A DNA stretch of 64,000 nt from NCBI RefSeq assembly GCF_900618535.1, contig NZ_UYJA01000005.1, positions 248,001 through 312,000 on the forward strand, read 5' to 3'. Below the pieces are notes generated by a model. That model was not told the origin of the DNA. It ran no database searches and saw only the letters and a program-made list of their open reading frames with translations. Shown here piece after piece: positions 25,364-34,402 of this stretch. Position numbers and translations under genes: made by a program. The stretch is from Pseudomonas bubulae. Its GTDB lineage: Bacteria; Pseudomonadota; Gammaproteobacteria; Pseudomonadales; Pseudomonadaceae. Numbering within the stretch: position 1 is the first letter of the stretch; every line of letters starts with the position of its first letter.

Positions 25364-28300
25364 ATGCCAACTCTGCGCACGTTCATCGCCACCGTCCTGC
25401 TCGGCCTGAGCCTTTGTGTCGGCACGCTTCAGGCTGCCGACCCGCCTACCGCCGAAGCGGTGCAGCAAAGCCTGGACAAAATTGCCGAGCGCAAACTGCC
25501 GGACGCCGACCAAAAAGCCCTGCAGGCGGTGCTCCAGCAGACCCTGACCCTGCTCGACAGCAAAGCCGATTACGAACAGCGCCTGAACGACGTCAAACAA
25601 CAGATCAACGATGCCCCTCGCCAGACTGCCGAAAACCAGCGCGAACTGGCCAAAATCAAGGCCAGCAAACCCATACCCGTAGCCCAGCGCTACAGCGAGC
25701 TGTCCGTGCAGCAGCTGGAACAACTGCTGGCGGAACGCACCACGCAACAGGGCGAGCTGCAAAAAGCCCTGGCTATCGCCAACAGCCAAAGCATTGCCGC
25801 GCAGACCCGACCCGAGCGGGCCCAGGCCGAGATCAGCAACAGCCAGACCCGTATCCAGCAGATCAACACCACCCTGAAAACAGGACGCGACAATGGCAAG
25901 TTGCTTACCCCCGATCAGCGCAACCAGCTCAACGCCGAAGCCGCCTCGCTTAACGCACTGATTGCCCTGCGCCGCCAGGAACTGGCTGGCAACAGCCTGT
26001 TGCAAGATCTGAGCGGCAGCCAGCACGACCTGCTGCTGGAAAAAACCACGCGCCAGGACCAGGAAATCCAGGACCTGCAAACCCTGATCAATCAAAAGCG
26101 CCTGGCCCAGTCGCAGCAGACCGTGACCGAGCAATCCATCGAGGCGAAAAAGTCCGGCAGCAGCAGCCTGCTGGCGACCGAAAGCGCGATCAACCTCAAG
26201 CTCTCCGACTACCTGTTGCGCAGCACCGATCGCCTCAACGAGGTGACCCAGCAGAATCTGCAAACAAAGCAACAACTGGACAACGTTACCCAGAGCGACC
26301 AGGCCCTGGATGAGCAGATCAACGTGCTCAAGGGCAGTTTGTTGCTGTCCAAGATACTTTATAAGCAGAAGCAAGCCCTGCCGCGCCTGCAAAAAATGGA
26401 CAAGAATCTGGCAGACGAAATCGCCGATATCCGTCTGTACCAGTTTGAAATCAACCAGCAGCGCGAGTTGATCAGCAACCCCACGACTTACGTCGACAAC
26501 CTGCTGTCCACCCAACCTGCCGACCAGGTCACACCGCAACTGCGCAAAACCCTGCTCGAACTGGTCAACACCCGCAGCGATCTGCTGGACCGCCTGAACC
26601 GCGAACTAAGCTCACTGCTCAACGAATCGATCACCCTGCAACTGAACCAGAAACAACTGCTCAGCACCGCCCAAAGCCTGCGCGCCACGCTGGATGAGCA
26701 AATGTTCTGGATCCCCAGCAACAAGCCGCTGGATCTGGAATGGCTGGAAACCGCACCGCGCCAGCTTGAGCAGCAAATCACCACCCTGCCCTGGGGTTCC
26801 AGCGTCAGTGAACTGGCAGAAGGCCTGGTGCAACGTCCCCTGCTGTTCTTGCCGTTTTTGCTGGTGGTCGTGGCGCTGCTGTGGAAACGTCGCTACCTCT
26901 ACAGCAAATTGAACAAGATCCATCAGGACATCGGTCACTTCAAGCGTGACAGCCAATGGCACACGCCGCTGGCAATATTGATCAACATCTTGCTGGCGAT
27001 GCCCATTTCATTGGCGCTGGCCTTGTGCGGCTACGCCTTGCAAACCGATGCCCGGGGCATGAATGCCAATACGGGCGCGGCGTTGATTCAGATGGCCGAG
27101 GCCTGGCTGGTGTTCTACACCGCTTACCGGATTCTGGCGCCGGGTGGCGTGGCCGAACTGCATTTTCGCTGGGAAAAACCGTTGGTCGCGTTCTTGCAGA
27201 ACTGGATCCGCAAACTCGGTTTTGTGGTCCTGGCCCTTGTGGCCGTCGTCGCCTTTGCCGAGCAACAACCGGCTGCGCTGGCCGACGATGTCCTGGGTAT
27301 TCTGGTGGTGCTCAGTTGCTATGCGGCCATGGCCTGGCTGCTCTGCCGCCTGTTGCTCAACGACTTTGAAACAGCAACAAAAGCCTATCGCCTGCGCAAG
27401 TTGCTCGGTTTTGCCTTCGCCCTGCTGCCGCTGGCGCTGTTTGTGGCGGTGTGTTTTGGCTACTACTACACCGCGCTCAAGCTCAGCGACCGCCTGATCA
27501 ATACCCTCTATCTGCTGATGCTCTGGCTGGTTGTCGAAGCGGCGTTTGTCCGTGGCCTGGCAGTAGCGGCACGGCGCCTGGCCTACCAGCGTGCACTGGC
27601 CAAACGCCAGGCCGCCAAGGAAGCAGGCGAAGGCAACGATACGATTATCGAAGAGCCGACCCTGGACATCGAACAGGTCAACCAACAGTCCCTGCGCCTG
27701 ATCCGCCTGGCCCTGCTGGCTGGCTTTATCGGCATTCTGTACTGGGTGTGGGCTGACTTGATCTCGGTTTTTTCCTACCTGGACAACATCACCCTCTACG
27801 AATATACCAGCGGTACCGGCGCCAATATGAGCATGGTGCCCATCAGCATCGGCGACGTGATAGGTGCGCTGGTCATCATCGGCATCAGCATCGCGCTGGC
27901 GCGTAACTTGCCCGGCCTGCTGGAGGTGCTGGTGCTGTCGCGCCTTGATCTGGGCCAGGGCAGTGCTTACGCAACTACGACCCTGCTGACCTACGTGATC
28001 ATCGGCGTAGGCTTTGTCTCCACCCTGTCAACACTGGGCGTGAGCTGGGACAAGTTGCAATGGCTGGTTGCGGCACTGTCGGTAGGCCTGGGCTTCGGCA
28101 TGCAGGAAATCTTCGCCAACTTTATTTCCGGGATCATGATCCTGTTCGAACGCCCGGTACGGATCGGCGACACCATCACCATCGGCAATCTGTCAGGCAC
28201 CGTGAGCAAGATCCGCATCCGGGCCACCACCATCACCGACTTCGACCGCAAAGACATCATCGTCCCGAACAAGACCTTTATTACCGGGCAACTGATCAAC

Positions 28301-28711
28301 TGGTCGCTTACGGACACCATCACCCGTGTGACCCTGAAGCTGGGCGTCGATTACGGCTCCGACCTCGACCTGGTCAAGCAGTTGCTGCTCAAGGCTGCGC
28401 AAGAGAACCCGCGGGTGCTCAAAGACCCGGAGCCCCATGTGTACTTCCTCAACTTCGGCCAAAGCACCCTCGACCACGAACTGCGCATGCACGTACGCGA
28501 CCTGGGCGACCGCAACCCGGTGATCGACGAGGTCAACCGCTTTATCAACCGCGAGTTCAAGAACCACCACATCAACATCTCCTTCCAGCAGATGGAGGTG
28601 TACCTCAAGAACCTGCAGGGGCAAGAATACAAACTGGTGCCCGTTGGGCCGGAAGTCCCGCCCGAGCCGACACCACCACCGCAAAAGCCGCAGTTGGGCA
28701 AGCTCGACTGA
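25364..28711 (+). CDS. mscK: large-conductance mechanosensitive channel MscK (KefA)
   Basis: K+-dependent mechanosensitive channel that protects against hypo-osmotic shock. The 1115-residue length fits MscK. A Sec signal peptide (about 1-24, ending TLQAADP) leads into a long periplasmic coiled-coil domain (about 30-470, Gln/Leu-rich). About 11 membrane helices follow, then an MscS-like pore and vestibule near the C-terminus: VAALSVGLGFGMQEIFANF and ILFERPVRIGDTITIG. The Pro/Gln-rich tail PTPPPQKPQ ends the protein. It is probably co-transcribed with nhaP2. A REP doublet follows its stop. Confidence 0.94.
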   Translation: MPTLRTFIATVLLGLSLCVGTLQAADPPTAEAVQQSLDKIAERKLPDADQKALQAVLQQTLTLLDSKADYEQRLNDVKQQINDAPRQTAENQRELAKIKASKPIPVAQRYSELSVQQLEQLLAERTTQQGELQKALAIANSQSIAAQTRPERAQAEISNSQTRIQQINTTLKTGRDNGKLLTPDQRNQLNAEAASLNALIALRRQELAGNSLLQDLSGSQHDLLLEKTTRQDQEIQDLQTLINQKRLAQSQQTVTEQSIEAKKSGSSSLLATESAINLKLSDYLLRSTDRLNEVTQQNLQTKQQLDNVTQSDQALDEQINVLKGSLLLSKILYKQKQALPRLQKMDKNLADEIADIRLYQFEINQQRELISNPTTYVDNLLSTQPADQVTPQLRKTLLELVNTRSDLLDRLNRELSSLLNESITLQLNQKQLLSTAQSLRATLDEQMFWIPSNKPLDLEWLETAPRQLEQQITTLPWGSSVSELAEGLVQRPLLFLPFLLVVVALLWKRRYLYSKLNKIHQDIGHFKRDSQWHTPLAILINILLAMPISLALALCGYALQTDARGMNANTGAALIQMAEAWLVFYTAYRILAPGGVAELHFRWEKPLVAFLQNWIRKLGFVVLALVAVVAFAEQQPAALADDVLGILVVLSCYAAMAWLLCRLLLNDFETATKAYRLRKLLGFAFALLPLALFVAVCFGYYYTALKLSDRLINTLYLLMLWLVVEAAFVRGLAVAARRLAYQRALAKRQAAKEAGEGNDTIIEEPTLDIEQVNQQSLRLIRLALLAGFIGILYWVWADLISVFSYLDNITLYEYTSGTGANMSMVPISIGDVIGALVIIGISIALARNLPGLLEVLVLSRLDLGQGSAYATTTLLTYVIIGVGFVSTLSTLGVSWDKLQWLVAALSVGLGFGMQEIFANFISGIMILFERPVRIGDTITIGNLSGTVSKIRIRATTITDFDRKDIIVPNKTFITGQLINWSLTDTITRVTLKLGVDYGSDLDLVKQLLLKAAQENPRVLKDPEPHVYFLNFGQSTLDHELRMHVRDLGDRNPVIDEVNRFINREFKNHHINISFQQMEVYLKNLQGQEYKLVPVGPEVPPEPTPPPQKPQLGKLD

Positions 28712-28732
28712 CGCAAGTCCGATGCAACCTCT

Positions 28733-28817
28733 GTGGGAGCTGGCTTGCCTGCGATGCAAACGAATCGGTTTAACCAACCAAGCCCGTTGATGCCATCGCG
28801 GGCAAGCCCGCTGCCAC
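28733..28817. repeat. REP doublet (REPIN) between mscK and selO
   Basis: Two inverted units, 28733-28754 (GTGGGAGCTGGCTTGCCTGC...) and 28796-28817, surround a 41-base core. The sequence is slightly diverged from the doublet at 15685. An open frame through it joins selO, but selO has its own start and ribosome site after the repeat. Confidence 0.9.
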
Positions 28818-28846
28818 GATCCGCCACTGTTCACTGGAGACGGTCA

Positions 28847-30310
28847 TTGAAAGCCCTCGACGAACTGACTTTTGATAACCGCTTTGCCCGCCTGGGTGAT
28901 GCCTTCTCGACCCATGTGCTGCCTGAGCCCATCGACGCACCGCGTGTTGTGGTCGCCAGCGACGCCGCCCTGGCACTGCTCGACCTCGACCCCGCTGTCA
29001 CCCAAGACCCTGTATTTGCGCAACTGTTTGGTGGCCATACCCTGTGGGCCAACGCCGAGCCTCGGGCGATGGTCTATTCCGGTCATCAGTTCGGTTCTTA
29101 CAATCCGCAACTGGGCGATGGCCGCGGGTTACTGCTGGGTGAGGTGTATAACGACGCGGGCGAGCACTGGGACCTGCACCTCAAGGGCGCCGGCATGACC
29201 CCTTATTCGCGCATGGGTGATGGCCGCGCCGTACTGCGCTCCTCGATCCGCGAGTTTCTCGCCAGCGAGGCACTGCATGCACTGGGCATCCCCAGCAGCC
29301 GAGCCCTGTGTGTGATCGCCTCCGACACCCCGGTGTGGCGCGAAACCCAGGAGCGCGCCGCCATGGTGCTGCGCCTGGCACCCAGCCATATACGCTTCGG
29401 GCACTTCGAGTATTTCTACTACACCAAGCGCCCCGAGCAGCAAAAGCTACTGGGTGAGCATGTGCTGGCGATGCACTTCCCCGAGTGCCTGGAGCAACCC
29501 GAACCCTATCTGGCCATGTTTCGCGAAATCGTCGAACGCAACGCTGAACTGATCGCCAAGTGGCAGGCCTACGGGTTTTGTCACGGTGTAATGAACACCG
29601 ACAACATGTCGATCCTGGGCATCACCTTTGACTTCGGTCCGTTCGCCTTCCTCGACGACTTCGACGCCAACTTCATCTGCAACCATTCCGACCATGAAGG
29701 GCGTTACTCCTTCAGCAACCAGGTGCCGATCGGCCAGTGGAATCTGAGTGCCCTGGCCCAGGCATTGACGCCGTTTATCAGCGTTGAAGCCTTGCGCGAA
29801 ACCCTGGGGCTTTTTTTGCCGCTGTACCAGGCCCACTACCTCGACCTGATGCGCCGCCGGTTGGGTCTGACCAGTGCCGAAGACACCGATCAACACCTGG
29901 TCGAAACCTTGCTGCAAAAGATGCAAGGCAGCAGCGTCGACTACAACCTGTTTTTCCGGCGCCTGGGGGACCTCCCGGCAGAACAGGCGGTAGCACGGCT
30001 GCGAGACGAATTTGTCGATCTCAAGGGTTTTGACGAATGGGCCGCGCAGTACGTGGCCCGGGTTGCCCGAGACGGCGCAAGCGATGAAAGCGTCCGGCGT
30101 GAGCGCATGCACGCGGTCAACCCGCTGTATATCCTGCGCAACTACCTGGCACAAAAGGCCATCGATGCGGCCGAGGCCGGGGATTACAGCGAAGTGCAAC
30201 GCTTGCACACGGTACTGACCCAACCGTTCACCGAACAACCGGGCATGGAAGGCTACGCCGAACGCCCGCCGGAGTGGGGCAAGCATCTGGAAATCAGCTG
30301 CTCGTCGTGA
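28847..30310 (+). CDS. selO: protein adenylyltransferase SelO (pseudokinase)
   Basis: Pseudokinase-fold enzyme that AMPylates Ser/Thr/Tyr of proteins, linked to redox stress. The TTG at 28847 has GGAG 8 bases upstream and gives 487 residues beginning MKALDELTFDNRFARLGD, the family start. LGDGRGLLLGEV and HLKGAGMTPYSRMGDGRAVLRSSIREFL form the ATP site, and GVMNTDNMSILGITFDFGPFAFLDDFD gives the catalytic and metal residues. The C-terminus CSS carries the cysteine that replaces the selenocysteine of eukaryotic SelO. It stands alone between mscK and higBA. Confidence 0.95.
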   Translation: MKALDELTFDNRFARLGDAFSTHVLPEPIDAPRVVVASDAALALLDLDPAVTQDPVFAQLFGGHTLWANAEPRAMVYSGHQFGSYNPQLGDGRGLLLGEVYNDAGEHWDLHLKGAGMTPYSRMGDGRAVLRSSIREFLASEALHALGIPSSRALCVIASDTPVWRETQERAAMVLRLAPSHIRFGHFEYFYYTKRPEQQKLLGEHVLAMHFPECLEQPEPYLAMFREIVERNAELIAKWQAYGFCHGVMNTDNMSILGITFDFGPFAFLDDFDANFICNHSDHEGRYSFSNQVPIGQWNLSALAQALTPFISVEALRETLGLFLPLYQAHYLDLMRRRLGLTSAEDTDQHLVETLLQKMQGSSVDYNLFFRRLGDLPAEQAVARLRDEFVDLKGFDEWAAQYVARVARDGASDESVRRERMHAVNPLYILRNYLAQKAIDAAEAGDYSEVQRLHTVLTQPFTEQPGMEGYAERPPEWGKHLEISCSS

Positions 30311-30311
30311 T

Positions 30312-30345
30312 GCAAAACCGGTAAATATACTGTTGCCGGTTTTGC
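30312..30345 (+). terminator. stem-loop after selO
   Basis: A 10-bp perfect stem (GCAAAACCGG / CCGGTTTTGC) with a 14-base loop begins directly after the selO stop. A degenerate half REP (CCCGCTCCCACAG) follows. It is a probable terminator, though the U run lies within the stem. Confidence 0.55.
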
Positions 30346-30421
30346 CCGCTCCCACAGAACCGAGGCCGGTCGCCAGTCGTCGGCCCACAAACCAGCCACA
30401 GCGTGGCGCACGCCGTAAGCC

Positions 30422-30823
30422 TCAGATAAACATATCCACAGGCACTTTGAAGTAATCGGCCAGCCAACGAATCTGCCGTACGTTGAGCTGGCGTTTACCG
30501 CTGAGGATTTCGGACACCACAGACTGGGTGCCGACACCTGGCAAATCGCTTTGCGTCAGCCCGTGTTCCTGCATCACCGAGCGCAGCACATCGACGCCGC
30601 TGACCTTGGGCATCGGTCGATGCTCTAGGTCGTAAGCCTCAACCCAGTCACCGATGATGTCCACCAGGCTCATCAAGGGGTTGGTCTCATCATCGCCTAT
30701 CAAGTCGATCAACGTATCAAGGGCGGCGACCAGCCCGTCGTAATCGGCTTCGTTTTTCGGTTTGCGCAGCAGCGGCGCCACGAATTGCCAATGCTCTGCT
30801 GCCTGTTCGACCAATGCGTTCAT
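30422..30823 (-). CDS. higA: HigA-type antitoxin, XRE helix-turn-helix
   Basis: Antitoxin and autorepressor of a HigBA-type type II toxin-antitoxin locus. The ATG at 30823 gives 133 residues. The N-terminal half is an acidic helical region (YDGLVAALDTLIDLIGDDETNP). The C-terminal half is a Cro/XRE HTH: EHGLTQSDLPGVGTQSVVSEILSGKRQLNVRQI, with the recognition helix near VVSEILSG. Its start overlaps the toxin stop by ATGA, the usual toxin-first order. The frame is intact although the partner toxin is broken. Confidence 0.88.
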   Translation of the reverse strand: MNALVEQAAEHWQFVAPLLRKPKNEADYDGLVAALDTLIDLIGDDETNPLMSLVDIIGDWVEAYDLEHRPMPKVSGVDVLRSVMQEHGLTQSDLPGVGTQSVVSEILSGKRQLNVRQIRWLADYFKVPVDMFI

Positions 30824-31115
30824 GGTGCTGATTCCTTCCATTTGCCCTTGTCATAGTCACGGTGATCCAGCACATGACGGATGTAGAGGCGCTGTACCCG
30901 GTAACGCACCACGGCGATCAACCGCAGTTTGTTACCACCTATATTGAAAACATGAAACGAACCCACCTTGTCGGTGACGGGAAAAACGACCTCAACGCGG
31001 CGAAGTCTTCAGGGCTGAGGACTTTGATCTTGCGATACCACTCATCCAGTGCGCTCGCCGATTGCGGCCATTGTGCTTTGGCTTCCCAAATTCGTTTTGC
31101 TGTAATCACTCGCAT
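30820..31115 (-). pseudogene. higB: HigB-like mRNA interferase toxin, frameshifted
   Basis: On the minus strand, ATG at 31115 begins MRVITAKRIWEAKAQWPQSA...SPEDFAALRS and stops at TAG after FSI. In another frame the rest of a HigB toxin continues: VTDKVGSFHVFNIGGNKL and LRLIAVVRYRVQRLYIRHVL, ending DYDKGKWKESAP with TGA overlapping the higA start. The span is 296 bases, one short of 297, so a single-base loss near the T5 run (plus-strand A run 30982-30986) would explain it. The FNIGGNK...RLI core is the RelE/HigB fold signature. It is probably inactive, unless the shift is a sequencing error or is bypassed. Confidence 0.85.
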
Positions 31116-31377
31116 GCAATGTCCTTATCGCATCTTGCTATGAAGGCTAAACCCGAACCCTGGCAATCGCAACTTGCGATAACGATTGCCAGACCAGCGG
31201 TGCAAAGCCCGGGGGGTTTTTACAGCCTAGATAGAGACCTGGTGGCCGGCTTGAGCACATTGTGAGCAGATACGTCATGGGGGGTGGCGGCCCAGGTGTT
31301 CATCTGCTGAACTGCACGCCATCAATCTGGAGTCGCTGCGACAGGCGGCACCAATGGCCACTTCCAAGGAGCTCTCC

Positions 31378-31818
31378 ATGACCGAACCGCTGCTGATCCC
31401 CTGCCCCCACTGCAACGGCCTGAACCGCATCCCCGGCGATCGCCTGGGTGAGCACCCCAAATGCGGGCGCTGCAAAAATGAAGTATTGCTGGCCAGGCCC
31501 TTCGATTTGCAGCAAACCGATTACGCCAGCCAGATCAAGGGCGACCTGCCGCTACTGATAGATGTATGGGCCGAGTGGTGCGGGCCCTGCAAGGCCTTTG
31601 CTCCGGTATTTGAGCAGGCCGCCCGCCAACTGCTGGGCAAGTGTCGGCTTGCCAAGCTCGACAGCGAGGCCAACCAGCACCTGGCGGGGCAACTGGGCAT
31701 CCGTTCGATACCCAGCCTGATCCTGTTTAAAAATGGCCGCGAAATCGCACGCCAGAGCGGTGCGTTGCCATTGCAGCAACTTGGCGCCTGGCTGCGCAGC
31801 CAAGGCATCAGCGCTTAA
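31378..31818 (+). CDS. trxC: thioredoxin 2 (zinc-binding thioredoxin)
   Basis: Cytoplasmic disulfide reductase induced by oxidative stress in related bacteria. The ATG at 31378 has AAGGAG upstream and gives 146 residues. The N-terminal zinc ribbon uses CPHC (residues 10-13) and CGRC. The thioredoxin fold follows, with the active site WAEWCGPCKAF and the cis-proline IRSIPSLILF. Length and the two CxxC pairs separate it from TrxA. It ends 4 bases inside the convergent parA stop. Confidence 0.95.
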   Translation: MTEPLLIPCPHCNGLNRIPGDRLGEHPKCGRCKNEVLLARPFDLQQTDYASQIKGDLPLLIDVWAEWCGPCKAFAPVFEQAARQLLGKCRLAKLDSEANQHLAGQLGIRSIPSLILFKNGREIARQSGALPLQQLGAWLRSQGISA

Positions 31819-32588
31819 GCGTTCTGATCCAGGTAATCGTGCAACTCCACAAACTGCTGGGTCAGCTTGTGCCTCGGGTCGAAGTGAATCAAAGGCTGGC
31901 AGGCCTGATGCGACTCACGCATGCGCACTGAGCTGCTCAGGTACATGGGCAGCACCGGCAGCCCCTCGGCAATCAGCTCATCAAGCATTTGCTGGGGCAG
32001 GCTGGCCCGGGCCTGAAACTGGTTGACCACGATGCCCTCGACCAGCAGGTCTTCATTGTGGTCTTCCTTTAGCTCAGCGATTTCAGCCAGCAGGCCATAG
32101 AGCGCCTGACGTGAAAAACTGTCGCAATCGAACGGAATCAGCACACGATCACAGGCAATCAACGCCGATACCGCGTAAAAATTCAGCGCGGGTGGAGTGT
32201 CGACATAAATGCGGTCATAGTCTTCAGCCAGCTCGTCCAGCAACTTACGCAACTTGTTGATCTTGTGCTTGGCCTCAAGCTTGGGTTGCAAATCGGCCAA
32301 TTCACCCGTAGCCGTCACTACGTGCAAGTTTTCAAAGGGTGTTTCGTAAATATCGACCCGGTTTTTCTTCGAGCCCACGCCCGCTGACAAGGTGTGTTTA
32401 AAGAACTCGGCAATCCCCATAGGGATATCATCGCCGGTCAGTCCGGTCAGGTATTGAGTAGAGTTGGCCTGGGCATCCAGATCCACCAACAACGTGCGAT
32501 ACCCTTCGCTGGCGCTAACCGCAGCCAGGTTACACGCGATGCTGGATTTACCCACACCGCCTTTCTGGTTAAACACCACGCGACGCAT
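31815..32588 (-). CDS. orphan ParA-family ATPase
   Basis: Deviant Walker-A ATPase of the ParA/MinD family. The 257-residue product starts MRRVVFNQKGGVGKSSIACN, with KGGVGKSS the deviant Walker A motif, then VDLDAQANSTQYL (Walker A') and YDRIYVDTPPALN (Walker B). A GGAGG box lies 9 bases before the ATG. No parB or parS-like partner is adjacent, and the protein lacks an N-terminal HTH, so it is not the main chromosome segregation ParA. A similar orphan ParA lies in this region in P. aeruginosa. It may position a protein cargo, which is inference only. Confidence 0.85.
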   Translation of the reverse strand: MRRVVFNQKGGVGKSSIACNLAAVSASEGYRTLLVDLDAQANSTQYLTGLTGDDIPMGIAEFFKHTLSAGVGSKKNRVDIYETPFENLHVVTATGELADLQPKLEAKHKINKLRKLLDELAEDYDRIYVDTPPALNFYAVSALIACDRVLIPFDCDSFSRQALYGLLAEIAELKEDHNEDLLVEGIVVNQFQARASLPQQMLDELIAEGLPVLPMYLSSSVRMRESHQACQPLIHFDPRHKLTQQFVELHDYLDQNA

Positions 32589-32891
32589 TTCAAAACCTCC
32601 GTGTACCTATGAGTGTCCGAGTGTAGATGCCCTTTGCGCGGCTTAGCTACCTTGCTAAGAAATGCCCTACATCAATCAAGAATATCTCCACAAAAACAAA
32701 CGAATAAATCTCTCAAATAAAATCCATTGATCCTATTTTTCTAAATTCCCAGAAAAACCACACTGGGGCTGTAAGCAATATTTGCTACGAACCAACTGCA
32801 CCGGGATAATATCGCCCCTCTGTATCAAGTGCGGCGTCGATCGGTGTCCACTTTCGCATCAAGGAAGCCTGCAAGGGCGGGATGAACTCCA
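32589..32891. other. parA-APE divergent intergenic region
   Basis: About 300 bases, clearly richer in A/T between 32650 and 32760 than the neighbouring genes. It contains the candidate APE promoter and no gene. The AT-rich block could be a site for nucleoid proteins such as MvaT, or for an unlinked regulator. No regulator gene is part of the operon. Confidence 0.6.
32782..32810 (+). promoter_or_regulatory. candidate sigma-70 promoter of the aryl polyene operon
   Basis: TTGCTA (32782-32787), 17 bases, then GATAAT (32805-32810), about 80 bases before the first gene. Both hexamers differ from consensus by one or two bases and the spacing is ideal. Confidence 0.55.
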
Positions 32892-33614
32892 GTGATCAAT
32901 TTCAATATCGCCGCGTGGCGCGCCTGGGCTCCAGGCCTCGACACCGTGGCCGATTGGCAAGCCTGGAGCCAGCACCCCTGTGTACTTGCTGCCAACAGCG
33001 CAGCACCCGATGTCTCATTTTTACCCGCCATGCAACGGCGCCGCCTCAGCCGCCTGGCTCGCATGGCATTCTGCGTCGGCTGGCCATTGGCCGAAGGCCA
33101 TGAAGCATTACCGCTGGTCTTTGCCTCGCGTCACGGTGAAACCCCGCGCACATTCGACATACTCAGCGACCTCGCGGCTGATCAGCCCTTGTCCCCCACG
33201 CAGTTCAGCCTCTCGGTGCATAACGCCGTGATTGGCCTGTGGTCGATCATGCGCGGCGAAACCAGCGAAATGACCGCTATTGCTGCCGCCGGAGACGGCC
33301 TGGAGCACGGCCTGATCGAAGCCTGCGCCCTGCTCAATGAAGGCGCGCCCGCCGTGTTGCTGATCATCACCGAAGAGCAGCCACCCGAGGCCTACACACG
33401 CTGTATCAATGACGTGCCCTTCCCTTATGCCGTGGGCCTGCTGCTGACCCCGGGCGAGCAATGGCAGGTTTCACTCGCCAGTGGTACCGCAGGCATAGAA
33501 CAAGCTCAATGGCCCCATGCCCTGAATCTGTTGCGCCAACTGCTCGATAAGCAGCAGAGATCATTCCAGCACACCTGGAAAAACCGCGTGTGGAACTGGC
33601 AGCACAGCCTGTGA
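32892..33614 (+). CDS. apeC: aryl polyene chain-length-factor-like ketosynthase partner (ApeC type)
   Basis: First gene of the APE operon. The 240-residue product from a GTG start belongs to the beta-ketoacyl synthase N-terminal-like family (Ketoacyl-synt_2) found in APE clusters. The start region MINFNIAAWRAWAPGL is typical. It covers only the first half of a ketosynthase fold. Where active ketosynthases have ACTSS it reads AAAGDGL, so the nucleophile Cys is absent. In studied APE systems ApeC pairs with the ketosynthase ApeO like the KS/CLF pair of type II PKSs, and the same is inferred here. Confidence 0.85.
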   Translation: MINFNIAAWRAWAPGLDTVADWQAWSQHPCVLAANSAAPDVSFLPAMQRRRLSRLARMAFCVGWPLAEGHEALPLVFASRHGETPRTFDILSDLAADQPLSPTQFSLSVHNAVIGLWSIMRGETSEMTAIAAAGDGLEHGLIEACALLNEGAPAVLLIITEEQPPEAYTRCINDVPFPYAVGLLLTPGEQWQVSLASGTAGIEQAQWPHALNLLRQLLDKQQRSFQHTWKNRVWNWQHSL

Positions 33615-34402
33615 GCGCCCGCCGTGATGCTTATGCCTGGCGCTTGATCGCCACTGCCATCAGCTTTGCACTGTTCGGTATCGGTTGCCTGTGCCTGCGT
33701 CTGGTGATTTTTCCGGTGCTGAGTTGCCTGCCGGGCGATGCCACGCGTCAGCGCGAGCGTGCCCGTTTTACCGTCAGCCGCCTGTTCTGGCTGTTTATTC
33801 GCACCATGGCGCGCATGGGCGTGCTGACCTATGACGTCCAGGGTGCCGAGCGGCTAGGCCGCCCCGGGCAGATGATCATCGCCAACCACCCGTCGCTAAT
33901 CGATGTGGTTTTTTTGATCGGCCTGGTGAGAAACGCCAATTGCGTGGTCAAACAGAGCCTTTGGCAAAACCCGTTTACCCGTAGCCCTGTGCGTGCGGCG
34001 CAATACATCAGCAATGATGGCAGCGTAGACATGCTCGATAACGCTGCGGGGGCGTTGCAGCAAGGCCAGACCCTGGTGATTTTCCCGGAAGGCACGCGTA
34101 CCCGGCCAGGCCATGCGCCATCCTTTCATCGCGGGGCCGCCGCGATTGCACTGCGGGGTGCGAAGATCCTTACGCCGGTGGTGATCAAGGTCAGCCCCAC
34201 CACGCTGACCAAGGCCGAGCCCTGGTATCGCATACCCGAGCGTCGCGTGCACTTCAGCTTTCGGGTCGGTGCCGATATAGATCCACATACATTTTCCGCG
34301 CTTGGCCCGCCGCCCAAAGCCTCGCGCCTGCTCAACGACTTCGTGCATGACTATTTTATTAAGGAGCTCGCCACAGATGAGCGATCTGAAAAACGATATT
34401 AA
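33611..34402 (+). CDS. 1-acyl-sn-glycerol-3-phosphate acyltransferase-like protein of the APE operon
   Basis: PlsC-family acyltransferase, expected to transfer the polyene acyl chain or a fatty acid to a lipid acceptor. Two hydrophobic N-terminal segments anchor it in the inner membrane. The catalytic HX4D motif is HPSLID (in ANHPSLIDVVF), and FPEGTRTRPG is the glycerol-phosphate binding motif. A GTG at 33611 overlaps the apeC stop (GTGA) and gives 263 residues; a GTG at 33590 is the alternative. Its product corresponds to ApeD of described clusters. The true acceptor of the APE chain is not evident from sequence. Confidence 0.85.
   Translation: MSARRDAYAWRLIATAISFALFGIGCLCLRLVIFPVLSCLPGDATRQRERARFTVSRLFWLFIRTMARMGVLTYDVQGAERLGRPGQMIIANHPSLIDVVFLIGLVRNANCVVKQSLWQNPFTRSPVRAAQYISNDGSVDMLDNAAGALQQGQTLVIFPEGTRTRPGHAPSFHRGAAAIALRGAKILTPVVIKVSPTTLTKAEPWYRIPERRVHFSFRVGADIDPHTFSALGPPPKASRLLNDFVHDYFIKELATDERSEKRY

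Noticed and set aside
28733..28846. Upstream extension of selO through the REP doublet
   Set aside because: The TTG at 28847 has GGAG at 8 bases and starts at the conserved SelO N-terminus; the extension is repeat-derived.
30311..30421. Complete REP doublet after selO
   Set aside because: Only a short CCCGCTCCCACAG half-match is present; the rest is a simple terminator-like hairpin.
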